A stretch of DNA of 64,000 nucleotides, from NCBI RefSeq assembly GCF_018320785.1, contig NC_054882.1:31376719-31440718 (forward strand). Direction: 5' to 3'. A program made the translations under genes and the position numbers. Origin of the DNA: Cheilinus undulatus (Eukaryota; Chordata; Actinopteri; Labriformes; Labridae). Every line of letters starts with the position of its first letter. Position 1 is the first letter of the stretch. The notes under the pieces were generated by a model. That model saw nothing but the letters and a program-made list of their open reading frames with translations. It was not told the DNA's origin and ran no database searches. Positions 9,998-24,900 of the stretch are shown here, piece after piece.

Positions 9998-12900
9998 ATG
10001 CAGATTTCCAGTGTGAACGATGTGAAGATTTATAATTTAAGCCACGGAAAGTCTCTGCCTGAGGTGAGAAAACAGCTCGGCTGTGACACGTATTTACATT
10101 TTACAAGCTTGAAAGATAATGGTTAAACCTAGCTAGTTAGCAAAGACAGCTAATATGATAAGAGTAACGTTTAGCTTCTTTTCATGTACCTTTGGTAACA
10201 TATGTTATAATTTGTTAGTTTTCATTGAATTAAGTAGAGATCAAGCAGGAGTATTATTTCCAAGTGATCTGGTTAATTGCTGGTTGTCACGATACCAGGG
10301 TTTTTAACTTCGACACGATACTAGTAATTAACAAGCAATATCAATATCTGTCATAAAACGGCAACAAAAACAAGTCTAATGCACATAATCTGTGAAACAA
10401 TGTTACTGTAAATTAAAAAATCAAAGCAAATTCCTTCAAAATGCCTAAATTGCCAACGAATTTTTATAATTAAGAGTTCTGGCACTTTTGATGCTATTGG
10501 TCATTAAAATAAAGGAGTGTGTATTGATACACACATTGTATTTAAAAGCAATTAAGAATTGACAATATTGACAATTTACTGTTACATTATGTGATTTATC
10601 AGTTGTGCTATCACAGGCAAAAGTAAACTATACCAGAGTCTAAGGCCAGCAAAATTAATCATAGATATAAGCTTTGAACTTGTTGCTTTTTCTATGCCCT
10701 CTCTAATGGTTGTCCTAATGTCAAGTCCTTATCACATGTCTTTTTTCCAGTGGCTGTCAGATCGGAAGAAAAGGCAGTTACAGAAGAAAGATGTGGGTGA
10801 GTTGGATGCTACAGTTTCAGCATGACTGACCAGTTAAATGTCTTTGTTTCTGGTTTATTTGTTAGGGATTGATGCAGTATACACAAACAAACCGAGAACA
10901 GCAATCCCATGCAAGTATCATAGTTTTTAAAAAAAAATGCTAATTTTCAATACCCATCCCTAAGGGAGCTTTTATGAGGTTAAAACAGTAAGTTAAAAAG
11001 GCGAACTGAGTGCAATATGAAACTGTAAAAACACAGTTAGCAGTGAGATTATTACAGAAAATCAGACACAAGTGCAGCTCCTTGCTGCTTTAACCAGACT
11101 GGCTCTCTTAAAATTGGAGAAGTTTGTAATAAGTTGGATCTGCTGCTGCTCTGTAGTGTCTTGATGTTTATGCAGAGGGGTGCAAGACCAAGTCAATTCA
11201 AACACAAACTTTACGTCATGGAAGTGAATAAAATGACTAAAACTCAAAATTTCGTATCTCCTTAAAGTTGCAGTGATGTTTTCTAAGGGTTTGATCACTG
11301 GCATATTTGGTTTTGGGCAGTTAAATCATAAGACAGGTGTGTAAGTATCATGGAATTCAGAACAATAAAAGCACAAATGGTTGTCAAACAGTTTCTCATC
11401 TTCTTTAAATGGCAAAGGTTAACCTTGATAGTTTGGCAGATCTTTTTAACATGGTTTTTAAATTTCAACTGTGAATCTAAAATAATTCCCAGATATTTTT
11501 CAATATATTCACCTTTGATTTCAACATTCAGTAAATTACATCCTACACATTTTTCTGATTTTTTTTAAATCTTCTTATCTTTTCCTTCAGATATCCAGCG
11601 CAGGATTGAGCTCATTCAGGACTTTGAGATGCCCACAGTGTGCACCTCAATCAAAGTGTCTAGAGATGGTCAGTTCATCCTGGCAGCAGGTAAAAAAACT
11701 CTCTCTAAAAGTATCTCTATAAATGCTCCATAAAGGTAGGAGAGAAAAGAGTTGTCAGCTTTTCATTTTGATTGATTTCAGGCACCTACAAACCCAGGAT
11801 TCGCTGTTATGACACTTACCAGTTGTCCCTGAAGTTTGAGCGCTGTCTGGATTCAGACGGTAAGGAGGCACACACAGCATTTTTTCATATGTCATCCATG
11901 TGGAGTGCATTAATCTGACCAATAGTCTTCCTTTCTCTTTCAGTTGTGGCTTTTGATATCCTGTCGGATGACTACTCAAAGGTTAGATAAAGGTCTTCTT
12001 GCTCACACTGTCCAAGGTTGATTTTCTATTTTTATATGAGTGATCTGGGTTTTATGCTTCACATGGCCTACCTTTTATTACACTTAATATTATCCGATGT
12101 TGATCAGTTTTATTGTACACACTTTGATATTTAACTATTGCTAGGATACTAGTATTAGGGTATGTTTAATGACATGGATAGTTTCTTTTCCCCTTAGGAT
12201 CATTAACACTCTTAAAACATTGAAGGCTTAATTGTGTCCCTTAAATCTTTGAAGTATTTTCACCATAAGGAGTAAATGTTTCATTGTCCTTCCTGAAGAT
12301 TTTGTATTTTTTTAATGTTAAATATTTTCTGTGTTTTGTGCAGTTGGTGTTTTTGCACAGTGACCGATATGTAGAGTTCCACTCACAGCACGGACACTAC
12401 TACAAAACACGGATCCCAAAGTTTGGACGGGACTTTTCTTATCACTACCCCTCCTGTGATCTATTTTTTGTGGGGACGAGGTGAGAGTATAAAAGTAAAA
12501 TAAATGAGAAGACACTCTAATAGATCTGTTTTTAGTAGGAGTAACCTGGTCAAATGACATTGTTATGTTTACGTTACAGCTCAGAGGTGTTCAGGCTGAA
12601 TCTGGAACAAGGACGTTTCTTAAACTCACTCCAGACAGACGCTGTGTAAGTAGAATGAGGCGTTTGCCCTAAATGTTTTCATGTGCAGTCATACATGAAT
12701 AAAACCTGATAAGAGGTATTTGGTAGTTTTTTCTAAATTTTCTAAAAGCTGACATTTGGAATTTTATCTTGATTCCTCATCCAGAGAGAACAATGTTTGC
12801 GACATCAACCCCGTCCATCATTTGTTTGCCACGGGAACCTCTGAGGTGAGTGTCGTAGCAGGTTGTGTGCAAAATGAAACACAATTTAATAACCGAGACA

Positions 12901-15900
12901 AGAGAGCAATTAATGATTGTGTATGTGTAGACACTCTGAATGGTCCAGTTACTGGGTTTTTGGTCCAATCTCATACCAATGTTGAAGTTAATAACCTACT
13001 CTAAAATCCGGTGTATAAGCCACTGTCCATTTTTGAAATCTCCTAAAGGGGAAATAGGTTTTAATCGTCATTCTGTGTGACAAATTTTGACAATGTGCAC
13101 TTTCTATACAGCTTATTTGCTCTTTTAGTTCCACCTGCTTTCATTGTATGGAGTCAGCACATCTACTCTCTATTGTATAGTAGTTCAGCTCTCAGCCTGC
13201 ATTGATGAGATTGACTCACAGCCCACATGCTGCTCTGCTCTCCTCATCCTGTCACTTGTTGTTGAGGAGTGTTCTCTGCTGCTTTCTTCAACATTCGACT
13301 TCACATTCTGAGCAGTGAAGTTGAAGCGGATGCTTGCAGAGAACAATAAATTGGGATGAATTTTCAGTCATGTTAGGTCTCTTGCAGTGTGCACAAGTTT
13401 TGAGATTAAAAAAAGGTCATAAAAGTGCAGGTTATACACCGTATTTAACATTATGTTCCTCACTGTCAGGCTTAGACTGGTAATCATTCATGTGCAACAT
13501 CAGATTTCCCTAACTTAGTAAATCAAATGTAAATAAATTAATAAAAAACACAGTTTACACAGACATTGTTTCAAAATCTACTCCACAATCTCACTCCCCG
13601 TCTGCCAAACCCTTGTTTAGCAGTATTGTATGTGCAAATCTGTTAAAAATCTTTTTTTGTCCATGGCTTTTTTAATGCTGCTAGCATTGTCTCTCAAAAA
13701 GTCATGTACATCAGCAAACTGGCGACGTGTCACTGGTTTGAAAAGCTTAATTTTTAAAATGTGAAATTGTCCCGCAGACCAACATTTTCTGTAGGGACAT
13801 ATCAGTGGATGCTCTCTGGTGTATGGATGGTGGTTATATATAGATTTAAAAAATACCTGTATGATCCACCTGAGGGAGATCTATGTGTGGGAAACACTGA
13901 ACATTGTGAGCACTGGGCGTAAGAATTAAAACTGCATGGGGTGGAACATGGGAATAAGAAATCTGAGCTGCACAGCAAGACACTTTGCTCTCGGCATACA
14001 AGTCCCCAAGTCTTTTCACTCATACAATTGGAGCTGCCTGTGTCAGAGGTTATCCATCAGAGTTTACACTGACTCATGCTGTTTGTAGCATGCCTTTAAG
14101 GGTTTTCAAATATTCCTCATTTAACTGTTTGACTTCCTTCCTCTTTGATTATCAGGGAAGGGTTGAATGCTGGGACCCTCGTGTCCGCAGCAGAGTGGGC
14201 ATGCTGGACTGTGCCCTCAGCAGCCTCACTGAAGGAACTGAGTAAGTACCGAGCTGTTATACAGAGAAAACAATCATTTTAACTGAGATGAAGCTGGTAA
14301 TTTATATGTAACCACAGAGAGGTCTTCCCTACTGCATGTATGACTGCTACTTAAAATAACAAAGTTTCAAGTTGTGCATATTTGTGAGAAATTGAGGAAA
14401 TATCCCGCTAAGCACCTAATTCATGGTTAGTTTCTTGTTGTGTCACAAGAAATCACGGATATCTGCTGGTTGGTTTTATTTGTATCTTTATTACCAACCC
14501 CCCCACCCCAGAATGATGGGTAATGTTATTCTACTTTGCTTTTGCTGACAGGGTTCAAGGTTTACCCTCAATCAGCGCGCTGAAGTTTAACGGCTCCCTC
14601 ACCATGGCAGTTGGGACCAGCACAGGACAGGTGAGCCAGAAATATGTAGCTGATGATTGGGTTTGTAATATACAAAAAAAGCCTGATGGATATAAAAAAA
14701 TTAACATCTTATCCAGTAAAAAATGTGCTTTTTCTGAAAACAAAGAGATTTTGAGTAAGAACGCTTGGTGCAGCCAATGAGATGTTGCCTTCTTTAATAT
14801 AATTTAGCTCTCTCTGTTAATAAACAATTTCACATCTTTGGCTGTATTTTAGAATAATTAATTCTAATCATCTTGAGTTGATACCATTTTGTTTACATGG
14901 CGGTTTAATTCTTTGCTTTGTCTTGAAGGTGCTGCTGTATGACTTGCGCTCAAACCAGCCTCTGCTAGTTAAAGATCACTTCTACAACCTGCCAGTCAAA
15001 TCCCTCAACTTCCATGATCAGCTGGACCTGGTTGTATCCGCTGACGCCAAAATCATAAAAATCTGGAACAAAGACAATGTAAGATGTGTGCTGTTTGTGA
15101 AGAATTCATGTTATTCGTTGATTTTCTTTTCATGGTTTTTAATTTCAGTCTATGTTTGTTCATTAAGAGGTTGCATTCTGGTTCTTGGCTGTTTTTTTTT
15201 TTTTTTTTAATACATTTTCGCTTGTAAAATGACTTATTAGACACAGAAAGCTTTACTGGAGTTGATTGCCTCAGTCAGCAGCCACAAAACAAGCTGCAGA
15301 GTCTGCAGTTTAGTTTCACAGGACTAAATGAACCTTCATTAATGTCCACTTAACTGTTTGAGCTTGGTGATGGTGGTCTGATTGTTTTATTGTGTCTGAG
15401 AAAAGAAAAACAGATGAAATTTGTCTGATTCTGAATAAAAAGTAAGATCTCTTTTATAACCAGCTTTTACATGCTCCCCAGAAAACCCCCTGACTCTGTT
15501 TAAAAAAACATATTATAAACCTATTAGATCAAGGTGTTTTTGGTCATCTTACTTCCTTCATTCATAAGTCCAGTGATCCAAACAGTAATGTGTAGTGGAC
15601 GTATGTTGCTCATGCTTCATGATATACATTTCTTTCTTTATATCTCATTTTATGGATGACATCTAAAGCAATCAAGAGCTGTTTTTTGTATATTTTTTAC
15701 ATTTTACCTTAAAATATGTTATGAAATGGGGCCAAGATTTAGAAATCAGCATTAACTCATTGAATTAAGTCAGTCTACATGTGTCTTCACCCTTTAGATC
15801 ATCATATATTCTTTCTTTACTCCACAGGGCAAAATCTTCTCCTCCATACAGCCTCAGACCAACATCAACGATGTTTGCATCTACCCCAACTCAGGTGAGA

Positions 15901-18900
15901 AGAGCTCCTCCATTGAGTAAGCTTTTAAAGAACATGATGATATACCATTTAGCTTATAAATCTTGAAGGTTACCACTTTGATTGAAGTGACAACTCAATA
16001 TGACAGGATAAGATTCATGGGAGTCGTAATGTGTGAGTCCTTATTCAGCCATTTTTAAGAGCTGGCTCCAAGTAAACAATGGCTCCTGTTTGAGAGACAG
16101 TTTCTGTTTTCCCTTTTTCTGTTGTTTTAAGGATATAAAAAGCTGTGTGCAAACTGAAAGACTGGAAACTACCTTTTACTGATCTGAATAATCTAAATAA
16201 TCCAGATCCCCCCCAAAATTTAGTCAATCCTATCACTTGGACCAAGGCTGGATGGACATAAATAAATCCATACTTGTGTTTTCTAGCAAAATACAACAGA
16301 TCATGTCAGTTAAAGGAGCAGTCTGTAGTGCGTTGTTGCATCCAACGAGCAATTGCTGGACATTTTCTAGGCAAACTGCATGTGTAAAGACAGCCACATT
16401 TTCACCCAGACGTAACCCCCAAGTTTTCTTTCCAGCTTCATGAAGTGGGAGTGAGCTAATTTGAGAACACAGCAGGTGATATTTTGGAGAATACACTGCA
16501 GGCAAGCAGGCAAAAATAATGATGTTTACATTAAACAATCAATGTGATCATTGGGGACATAAAGAAGCAGCTTCTTACCTTTTCTGCTCACCACTTTGCT
16601 CCTTCCCTCTCTTCCCCTGACACTTGCAGTTACAGTTACTTGTAACGTTGATATAAAGGCAAAAAAAATGTCATTATAAGAAACAGTGTAAGATTTCAGG
16701 GGCAGGCTGTCCTAAAGTCTTCAAACATTTTTAGGAGTCTCTGTGTTTAAACGGCTTAAGTGAACAACAGCCAACCTTAATGCAGTTGAATCACCTCAAG
16801 GTGGCGCCATTGTACAGAAATTTTCAGACACATTTGGCCTTTACACTTTGTCTAGATTCTTTATGCGTGCTGTACAGGTTCACACAAACCCATACTGCCA
16901 CTTTACTTTAAAGTGATTATTAAACCCATTTCATAAATAGCCCTAAGTTTTCTCTTTCTAGCGCAGCACACACATGCTTGTATTTTTATACTATAATGTT
17001 TATCACCTGCCTAAAAAGGGTGTTCATTTCCCTCTACTGTTTGGCCAAGAAAAAGGGTCTAAATTGTTCATGACTAACCCGTATTATTTTTAAACACTTC
17101 TTGAACCTTCATATGCACATTAGTGTAACTAACGAGTATTTCCGCTGCAGGTGAGCTCTATTAATATCTATATGCCTTCCTCGCATTGTCTTACATCCTG
17201 TGTCTGTCTGACAGGTATGCTCTTCACTGCCAACGAAGATCCAAAGATGAGCACGTTTTACATCCCGGTAAGTTTAGAGACTTCTTTTTTCCTGATGGGT
17301 AACGTTACAAACAGGATGCAGCTGACGGGTCAGAGTCCCATCCTGTTTAACATGTGATGAACTGATGAAAGAAAGAGTAACTGAAAAGGAGGACATTACG
17401 TAGGTGGTGTGGGAGATTAAAATAAGCACAAGAAGAGAGGGGACAAGCACGCACATTAATTCTCTGCCACAGAGAGATTATCTGATGGTCATATCTTCCA
17501 AGTTGTTTTGTCAGGTGATGGTCAGATTTCATGAACATGTGCCAGCAAGGTTTATTTACGACCCCACATCCAAAAATGTTGGGGCACAGTATATAATGTA
17601 AACAAAAACAGAATCCAGTGATTTGCAAATCTCATAAACCCATATTTTACCCACAATAGAGCAAACACAACACACCAGATGTCAAAACTGAGGCCTTTTA
17701 CCATTTTGAAAAATATTAGCTCATGTTAAATTTGATTGCAGCAACACATCTCAAAAAGTAGGGCAAGGTCACAAAAGGCTGGAAAAAGTAAGTGGTACTA
17801 ATGGAAAACAGCTGGAGGAACATTTTGTACTAATTAGATTAAATGGCAACCCATCAGTAGCATGACTGGGTGTAAAAGTAGCATTTTAGAGAGGCAGAGT
17901 CTGTCAGAAGTGAAGATGGGCAGAGGTTCATCAAACTGCAAGGAACTGTGTCTGAAAATTTTGAACAATTTCAGAAAATTTTTCCTCGGCGTACTATTGC
18001 GAAGGCTTTGAATAGCCCACTATCTGCAGTTCAAAACCTCATCAAAAGATTCAGAGAATATTGAGAAATTTATGTGTAAGGGACAAGGTTGAAGGTCAGT
18101 ATGGATGATTGTAATCCTTGGGCCCTCAGGCAGCTCTGCAATATAAAGAGACATCATTCTGTACTGGAAATTACCACGTGGTGTCAGGAACACTTTCAGA
18201 TGTCAATGTCAATGTCTGTCAACACCTTTGGTCGTGTCATCCATAAAGTTTAAGCTGCATAATGCAAAGAAAAAGCCATATGTGAATATGATCTAGAAAC
18301 ACTGCCATTATCTCTGGGCGAAAACTCATTTCAAATGGACAGAGGCAAAATGGAAAACTGTTTTGTGGTCACTTGAATCAAAATTTGAAATTATTTTTGG
18401 AAACAACATATGAAGAGTCCTGCGGACTAAAGAGGAGAGGGACTGTCCAGCTTGTTATCAGCACACAGTTGAAAAGCCTGCATCTATGATGGTATGGGGT
18501 TGCATCAGTGCCTATGGCGTGGGCAGCTTGCACATCTCGAAAGGAATTATCAATATAGAGGTTAAAGAGCAACATATGCTCCCATCCAGACAACATCCCT
18601 TTCAGGGAAGACCTTGCATATTTCAGCAAAATAATGCTAAAACACATACCACATCCATCACAACAGCATGGCTTCACAATAGAAGAGTCCGGGTGCCTTT
18701 CATCAACAGAAAGTATTTGCCCATTTTAAAACAAAAAATCTTGCAAAGAAGACACAGGACAAGGTTTAAAATCATAAACGTGACCTTGTCCCTATTTCAT
18801 TGAGATGTGTTGCTGCTACCAGAATGAGCTAATATTTCCGATATGTTGTTTATGTTCTTATGTGAATAAAGTGTAGCTTTATGAGATTTATAAATCATTG

Positions 18901-21900
18901 CATTCTGTTCTTTACCAGCCGCCAATAATTAAAAATTGCGCTCTATTAGCACTGCTGCAAGTTGTGTCTCTGTTTTTGTGTCATCCTGAACTTTCAAACA
19001 AGATAGCAGCTAAGAGTAAGAGGATGTCCAAGATGTCTTCTGTTCTCTTGGCTGTCTGGAAATATTTCAGACATAGACAACACCAGGGCAGGCCTCTCCC
19101 CCTTTTTTTTGCTGATTGTATTTGCATTACTTTTTTTGTATACAATTGGTGTCACTATCTACCCATGGCTGAAATAGTGTCTAATAAAGGCTCTGCAACT
19201 AAACAGAGAGGGAGAAGTTCATTGTGGCGTACCTCCTTTGAGGGATTGATTGTAGTCTGTAACACAAAGAAACCTTTCGGCAATTACATTGCAAAATTCC
19301 TTTGTTTTTTTTCCCTTAAACTGTGTGAAATTAGTGCAGAATATTAGCTTTTAGATAATATAGGCTCCTGAATTGAAGAAGGCTCATATCATAACAGGTT
19401 TGTGATATTGGCAAACATTGAAGTTGTCTGAAGAATCACATCGTATATCATCGCAACATATCTCATGTCCTATCTCATCGTATGGTCTCGTAATGTATTG
19501 TATCACATTATCTGCGCATGCTTTTTGTCTTGACGTAACTGCGTGGTGACGTATTGTCAGGAGCCGTTCTTGCCAGCAGAAACAGGTCACTAGACTCAAT
19601 GGCCGGTAGTGGAGAAGCCAAGACTCAGGGGATGTCGGCCTCAATAACGGAGCAGCGGGACTATATACCACTGGAAACCACCAGCAACCATAAATCATGT
19701 GACACACAGGTCACATGATTTATGGTTGCTAGTGGTGACCGTTGACGCGGTGGCTGCTATTCCGATAAAAAACGGGCACATATAAACACCGAATTGGATG
19801 GATCACACACAATGTAAACGCTTGACCCAAAACATTTAATCGGGTTGATTTCAATCAGATTGGAATAAAAGTGTCCATGTAAACGTGACTATTGCGTCCT
19901 ATCTTATCGTCTTGTCTCATCAGGTGTGTTGTATTGTATTGTAGTATGGTTTAGTGGTGAAATTGGTGATTTAAACAATGGTGACTCAGACAAACTTGAA
20001 AGCTTCGTACTTTTCGTACATACTTTATGCTTTAGTTTTGGCACAAATGCATCCATGCTATCCCTTTAGCTCAGTGGTTCTCAGCTGGTGGGTCAGGACA
20101 CAAAATTGGGTCACAGAGCTGTTTTCAGTGTGTCGCAAATGCGTGTCCGGACAATAAGTCAGCCAGTGATGTGCATTAGCCTTAAGTGGATGTTTAGCGA
20201 TATTTTATTTTACTCTGTCTTGCCATGCATGAAAGTAAATTTTTAAGAATTGTATGCCATTTTCTTGGGATAACAAAGTTGGTTCTGACATGATAGTGTG
20301 TTCATTTCTCAATCTTTAAAAACATTAAAAGTTTACTTAATATAAACAGAGAAAAATTAAGTGTATGTTTGTATACTTCTGAGGGCCTTTGATATGTTCT
20401 TTTTTTAACACGTCTCTGTTTAGTCAGTCTGTTCACCATAAGTGGCATCATTTAGTGTCTTTTCCTTAATGAGGTAGTCTTTGTGTAACCATCGCTGAGA
20501 TCAGCCAGCACATTTGGGTTTTAAACGGTGGCTCCTGACCTGACAGAGATTTTAAACATGTTTGTTTATGGCTTCAGGAAGCAGACTTCTAGGAAAAAGT
20601 CAGTGTTCAGACTTGTCTGAGCAACCTGACATTTACCCTACTGTAATGTAAGCTCTTTGGAAACCTGCTGTCAGCCCTCTGTGCACCCATCACACACCTC
20701 TGATTACCTCTGCAGGCTGACTCAAAGCTTTCTCATTCATCTTTAACCTCAGCGTGTGACTCCCTTTGACGTCATTATCCAGATAAACCCTTCAGCCTTT
20801 TCATTAAGATTTCAACTCATCCATTCATTCTTCTTCACTGACAAATCAAAGAGTGAGTGGATCTTTGATCTGCTCGGCGTTTCTAGGAAAAGACAAAGAC
20901 GAACAAAGTTTGGACTTTGAGGAACAACAATCAGTAAAAGGATACAAGAAAGAACAAATAGAAGTAGGGTTGACGCAAGACCAGAATTTTAATCCTGGTG
21001 ACAATCAAGCAGGTTTGAAAGCTCTAAAAGGTACTTTAATGGACGCTTTCTCACAAGCAAATCCCAGGATTTGGCCCAGGTGAGAGTTTGTCTAAGGGGG
21101 AGTAGCCTGGCAACGTTTGCTATGAGAGCGGGCTCTCTGATTAGTGGTTCAGTGGACCAATCAGGAAGCCAACAGAGGATAATTTGTGGATAATTCGCTC
21201 ATCACCAGTCATCACTAGAGCAGAGGAAATCGGACAGACTGACATCATGCTGCTTACTTTTTCAACTCTTTCCCTCAATCGGCTTCTTGAAATGTTTAAC
21301 CCCCAAGGTTGTTGACCTCAAATTATACCCAGTTCCCCTGTAATATTTCACTGTAAAGAACTTGTCATAATAACAATTTAGTAGATATTTATGGCTTCAT
21401 CAATACTGCCTTCTCTTTATGGAGGCTGTAATGTAAGTGATAGGAGACAAAAATGCCCAGTTCAGCTGTTTTTCTCTCTGCATTGTTTTCCTTGGTGAGA
21501 TATAAAACAGGGCTACTTCCCAGCAGTCACATGGAGGTTTGCTGCTGGAACAGAACTCTCGACCTCGATCAATAACCAAATGTATGAATAGCTGCCAGGA
21601 TGCAGAAAACCTCCCGAGGTTGAGCTGAGTCAGACCACTGAAACATTATCATGCTGAACAACAATAGCATTGAATCAGCAGCCCTGCAGCCAATATAGAG
21701 AGCAAAGATGATAACGTGGGTGCAAATTTTAGTCATAATGTACTAAACGAACACACGTTAACACGATTTCTTTAAATTCCTGCAACACATACTGCACATT
21801 TTTCATAATGAAAGTAATTGTGGTAGGTGTCATGGCCTGTTATTATCAAATCCATCTAAGTTTGTCCAGCTGTTTAGCAATAGATGTGCATATATTTCAT

Positions 21901-24900
21901 TAAAATGAATAAACATCACCCTAACTTTAGCTGCTTTGGTAATGGTCAACAAGTTTTGCATCGTTATATCACAACTTAAACCATGAGCGTCACCGAATGG
22001 GCCCTCCATCTTAGTGCATGCAGGAGTGAGCTGCAACCAAAAAATAAAGCTCAGATGCTCAAAAGTTTTGCCTGAGACAGGTCTGACTTGGCCTACAGCC
22101 TGGAACCTGGTGGGCCCAGGATCCCCGGCCCTGCCCGGATCAGGATTGAAGGAAGATGAAGAAGTCACGTTACCTTGTTTTTTCAAATCTTACCAACAGC
22201 ATGATTTAAATCTGGACTTTTTGGTGTTTAAACAAACCAGTGTCAATTTTGACAGCTATTTTAGATTTGGTCTTAGCATTTTTTAGAATTTGAGGAACAT
22301 ATTTCTTATGAGTGGGCATGGCTTCAGCTCATTCAACCGACCACACCATTCAAGAGCAGATTTACTGATTCAATGTTCCTGATTTTGAAGATTAATTTTA
22401 TAAACTCAGATGTTTCTCTTGACTAATATTTGGCCCAGTGGTTCATAACACAATTTGTCATACAAAAAACCCAGAATAAAGATTTTTATATCACTTTACA
22501 GGGATTTTAAAGGAAACTATTCAGGGAGCTGAGATATCGCTGTCTTTCTCCTCTGCTCTCTTGCTGTATCAGAGCACGTAGCCTACCTTCAGCTTAGAAG
22601 ACCAAACTCACACTGTGGGAGGCACATGCACTCACTGGCTTTAGCTGCTCCTCATCTGCTCAGATCATCTGTGAAAAGTGCTCCTAAACTTTGTAGTAAG
22701 TCTTGTTAGTTAAAAATATGAACCCAGTGTTGAAACCCCTGTAAAGTCAGCAGAATTGACGTAACTTACTAACAAGCTGAAAGTTAGTTATAATATGATG
22801 TGTTCATGGTTAGCTTGGACAACTGACAATTACAATGGAAATATGTCATGGTGTGTTTACATGCAACATCAGGAAAGCTCAGTTAGTTGTTGTGTCAAGC
22901 AATATAAAGTAGATAAACCAAATGGAATGATGAGCTTTTAACTTTATAACCTGAGCTCTACTTACATTTTACTACTTCTTTAACAAAAATGCATCTTTTA
23001 ACTTTTATCTTTCCACCAGCAATAGAAAAATAGTATTTGTAAGGGGGTCTTGTATATTTGTTCATTCATTGCTAACTTTGGTACTTCTCTCTCCTTTAAA
23101 ACATAAAAAATAAAGAGATAGATGATGTGTTGTTTAAAGCTCAAAGTTCAAAATATTTTGTCAACCTTATTATCAAAGCAACTTTGTTTATGCACAGTTT
23201 ACATGTCTACTTTAAACAGGTTAATAATTTAATGTTAATGCTAAAAAGTTCACAGTACTCTATGCTACATAACAGTTTTTAAAAAATATTATTCTTGATG
23301 AACTTATTTCATACGACAAAACATTAGTTTATTGAGTATTTTCAGCAAATTATAACCATAGTAATATTGATGAACATGATTTTTTTTTTGGTCATGTTTA
23401 TTGTGATGTAAAATTTAGATGTTGTTACATCTCTTATTGGTGGCCAAAAAAAAGAAGGAAAAAAAAAAACAGCACGATGGGGGTATCCCTAAAAGGATGG
23501 TAGCTAAAATGACTAAGTGGGGGAAAGAAAAGCAGTTAATAACTGCCTTTTAACATTCTCTGGAGCACCATATCAGAAAAGTTAGGCCGATAATTTAATG
23601 CCCATGACTGAAAGGAGCCCTAAAAGTAGATAATTATGTTTAAATTTGCAACCCTTTTATATTTTTCATGGCATCATATCCACCATGCCCTTACTTATAA
23701 TTAAAAGGGCACAGTGTTAAAATGACCAGTAGACAAGCTGGGACTCTTTGCTGCATTACATTTAGTTAAAGATCAACAGAATCCCACAGTCTATCTGGAA
23801 AATCAAACATAACAGTGTTTTCACCTGCCATGGAAACATGAAGCGAGAATCTATTTTTGTTTCAGCAAACACATGACAGGTTTCACACTTCCCCACAGTC
23901 TAAATCTCAGCTAAGTTCATGTATGTGTATTTCTTTAGGCTCTGGGCCCTGCACCACGATGGTGCTCCTTCCTCGACAACCTGACAGAGGAGCTGGAGGA
24001 GAGCCCGGAGAGCACTGTGTACGACGACTATAAGTTTGTCACCCGCAAGGACCTGGAGAATCTGGGTGAGACTGTGTTTTTCCAGCCAAACCTGAATGTA
24101 CAGAGGAATAAACAGCAGAGCAATATCTGCTTTTACGCTGCAGGCTAGAGGTCAAAGAGGCTGATGAATAGAAAGGGAATTTCAGGCCAGCCCAGAAAGT
24201 TACACCCAAACTATGAATCAGTCACATTGCCGCCTCTGGGATTTGCACGAGCGGCTAGACTGTTTAACTAGAGGCCTGGGGAATGATTGAGAGGCTTTAG
24301 GTAAGGAAAGTGTAGTGGGAGAGGGGGAAGAGGACACTGGAAGGGTTGAATGAACACTGGAATGCAGGCTCAGCAGTAAAGAGATCAAATGACAAGAAGC
24401 AGGAAGGCGGTTGGCTGCTGTGGAATAAAAGGAGAGGAGGGGGGCAGGAGGGGAACAGCGGTGTTGGTTTACAGAAGCCACGTAATGTGGCCCGGTTATG
24501 TAACACCAAGGCTGAACTTGCTGATAGGAGATCTTAGGAAGAACAGCCACTCCAAATTCTTTGTGGCATTGACGTAATAAATCCTTTTTCGTTAATCAAC
24601 ACGAGCGGTGTGTGCTACTGCACCACTGAGTAAACTCAGGGTAGAGTTTCTCTGATTTAAAGACACATTGTAATATTTTTATGTAGTTAGATATTATTGT
24701 ATTAGTTTAAAAGGTAGTTATCAGTATTGGCAGAAATGAAGTGATCAATAATGACCAAAATTAGTGCATTAATGTTTTTTTTTATTGCATGATTAATCAC
24801 ATACTTTATTGTCCCTTTCAGCACACCTTGGTTAAGCCATTTCAGCATCACCCTGCAGCCACAGTAATGTAAAATAAGTCCACCACTGCTCCTTAATGTC

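Noticed and set aside
18898..19347. 149-codon plus-strand open frame in nol10 intron 13
   Set aside because: It starts in the Tc1 terminal repeat; low-complexity hydrophobic runs and no recognisable motif. A weak resemblance to a hAT BED-finger start was not convincing.
20853..21083. 76-codon charged ORF ([18 protein letters not shown]...)
   Set aside because: No splice context or family match, and it lies in a nol10 intron without promoter features.
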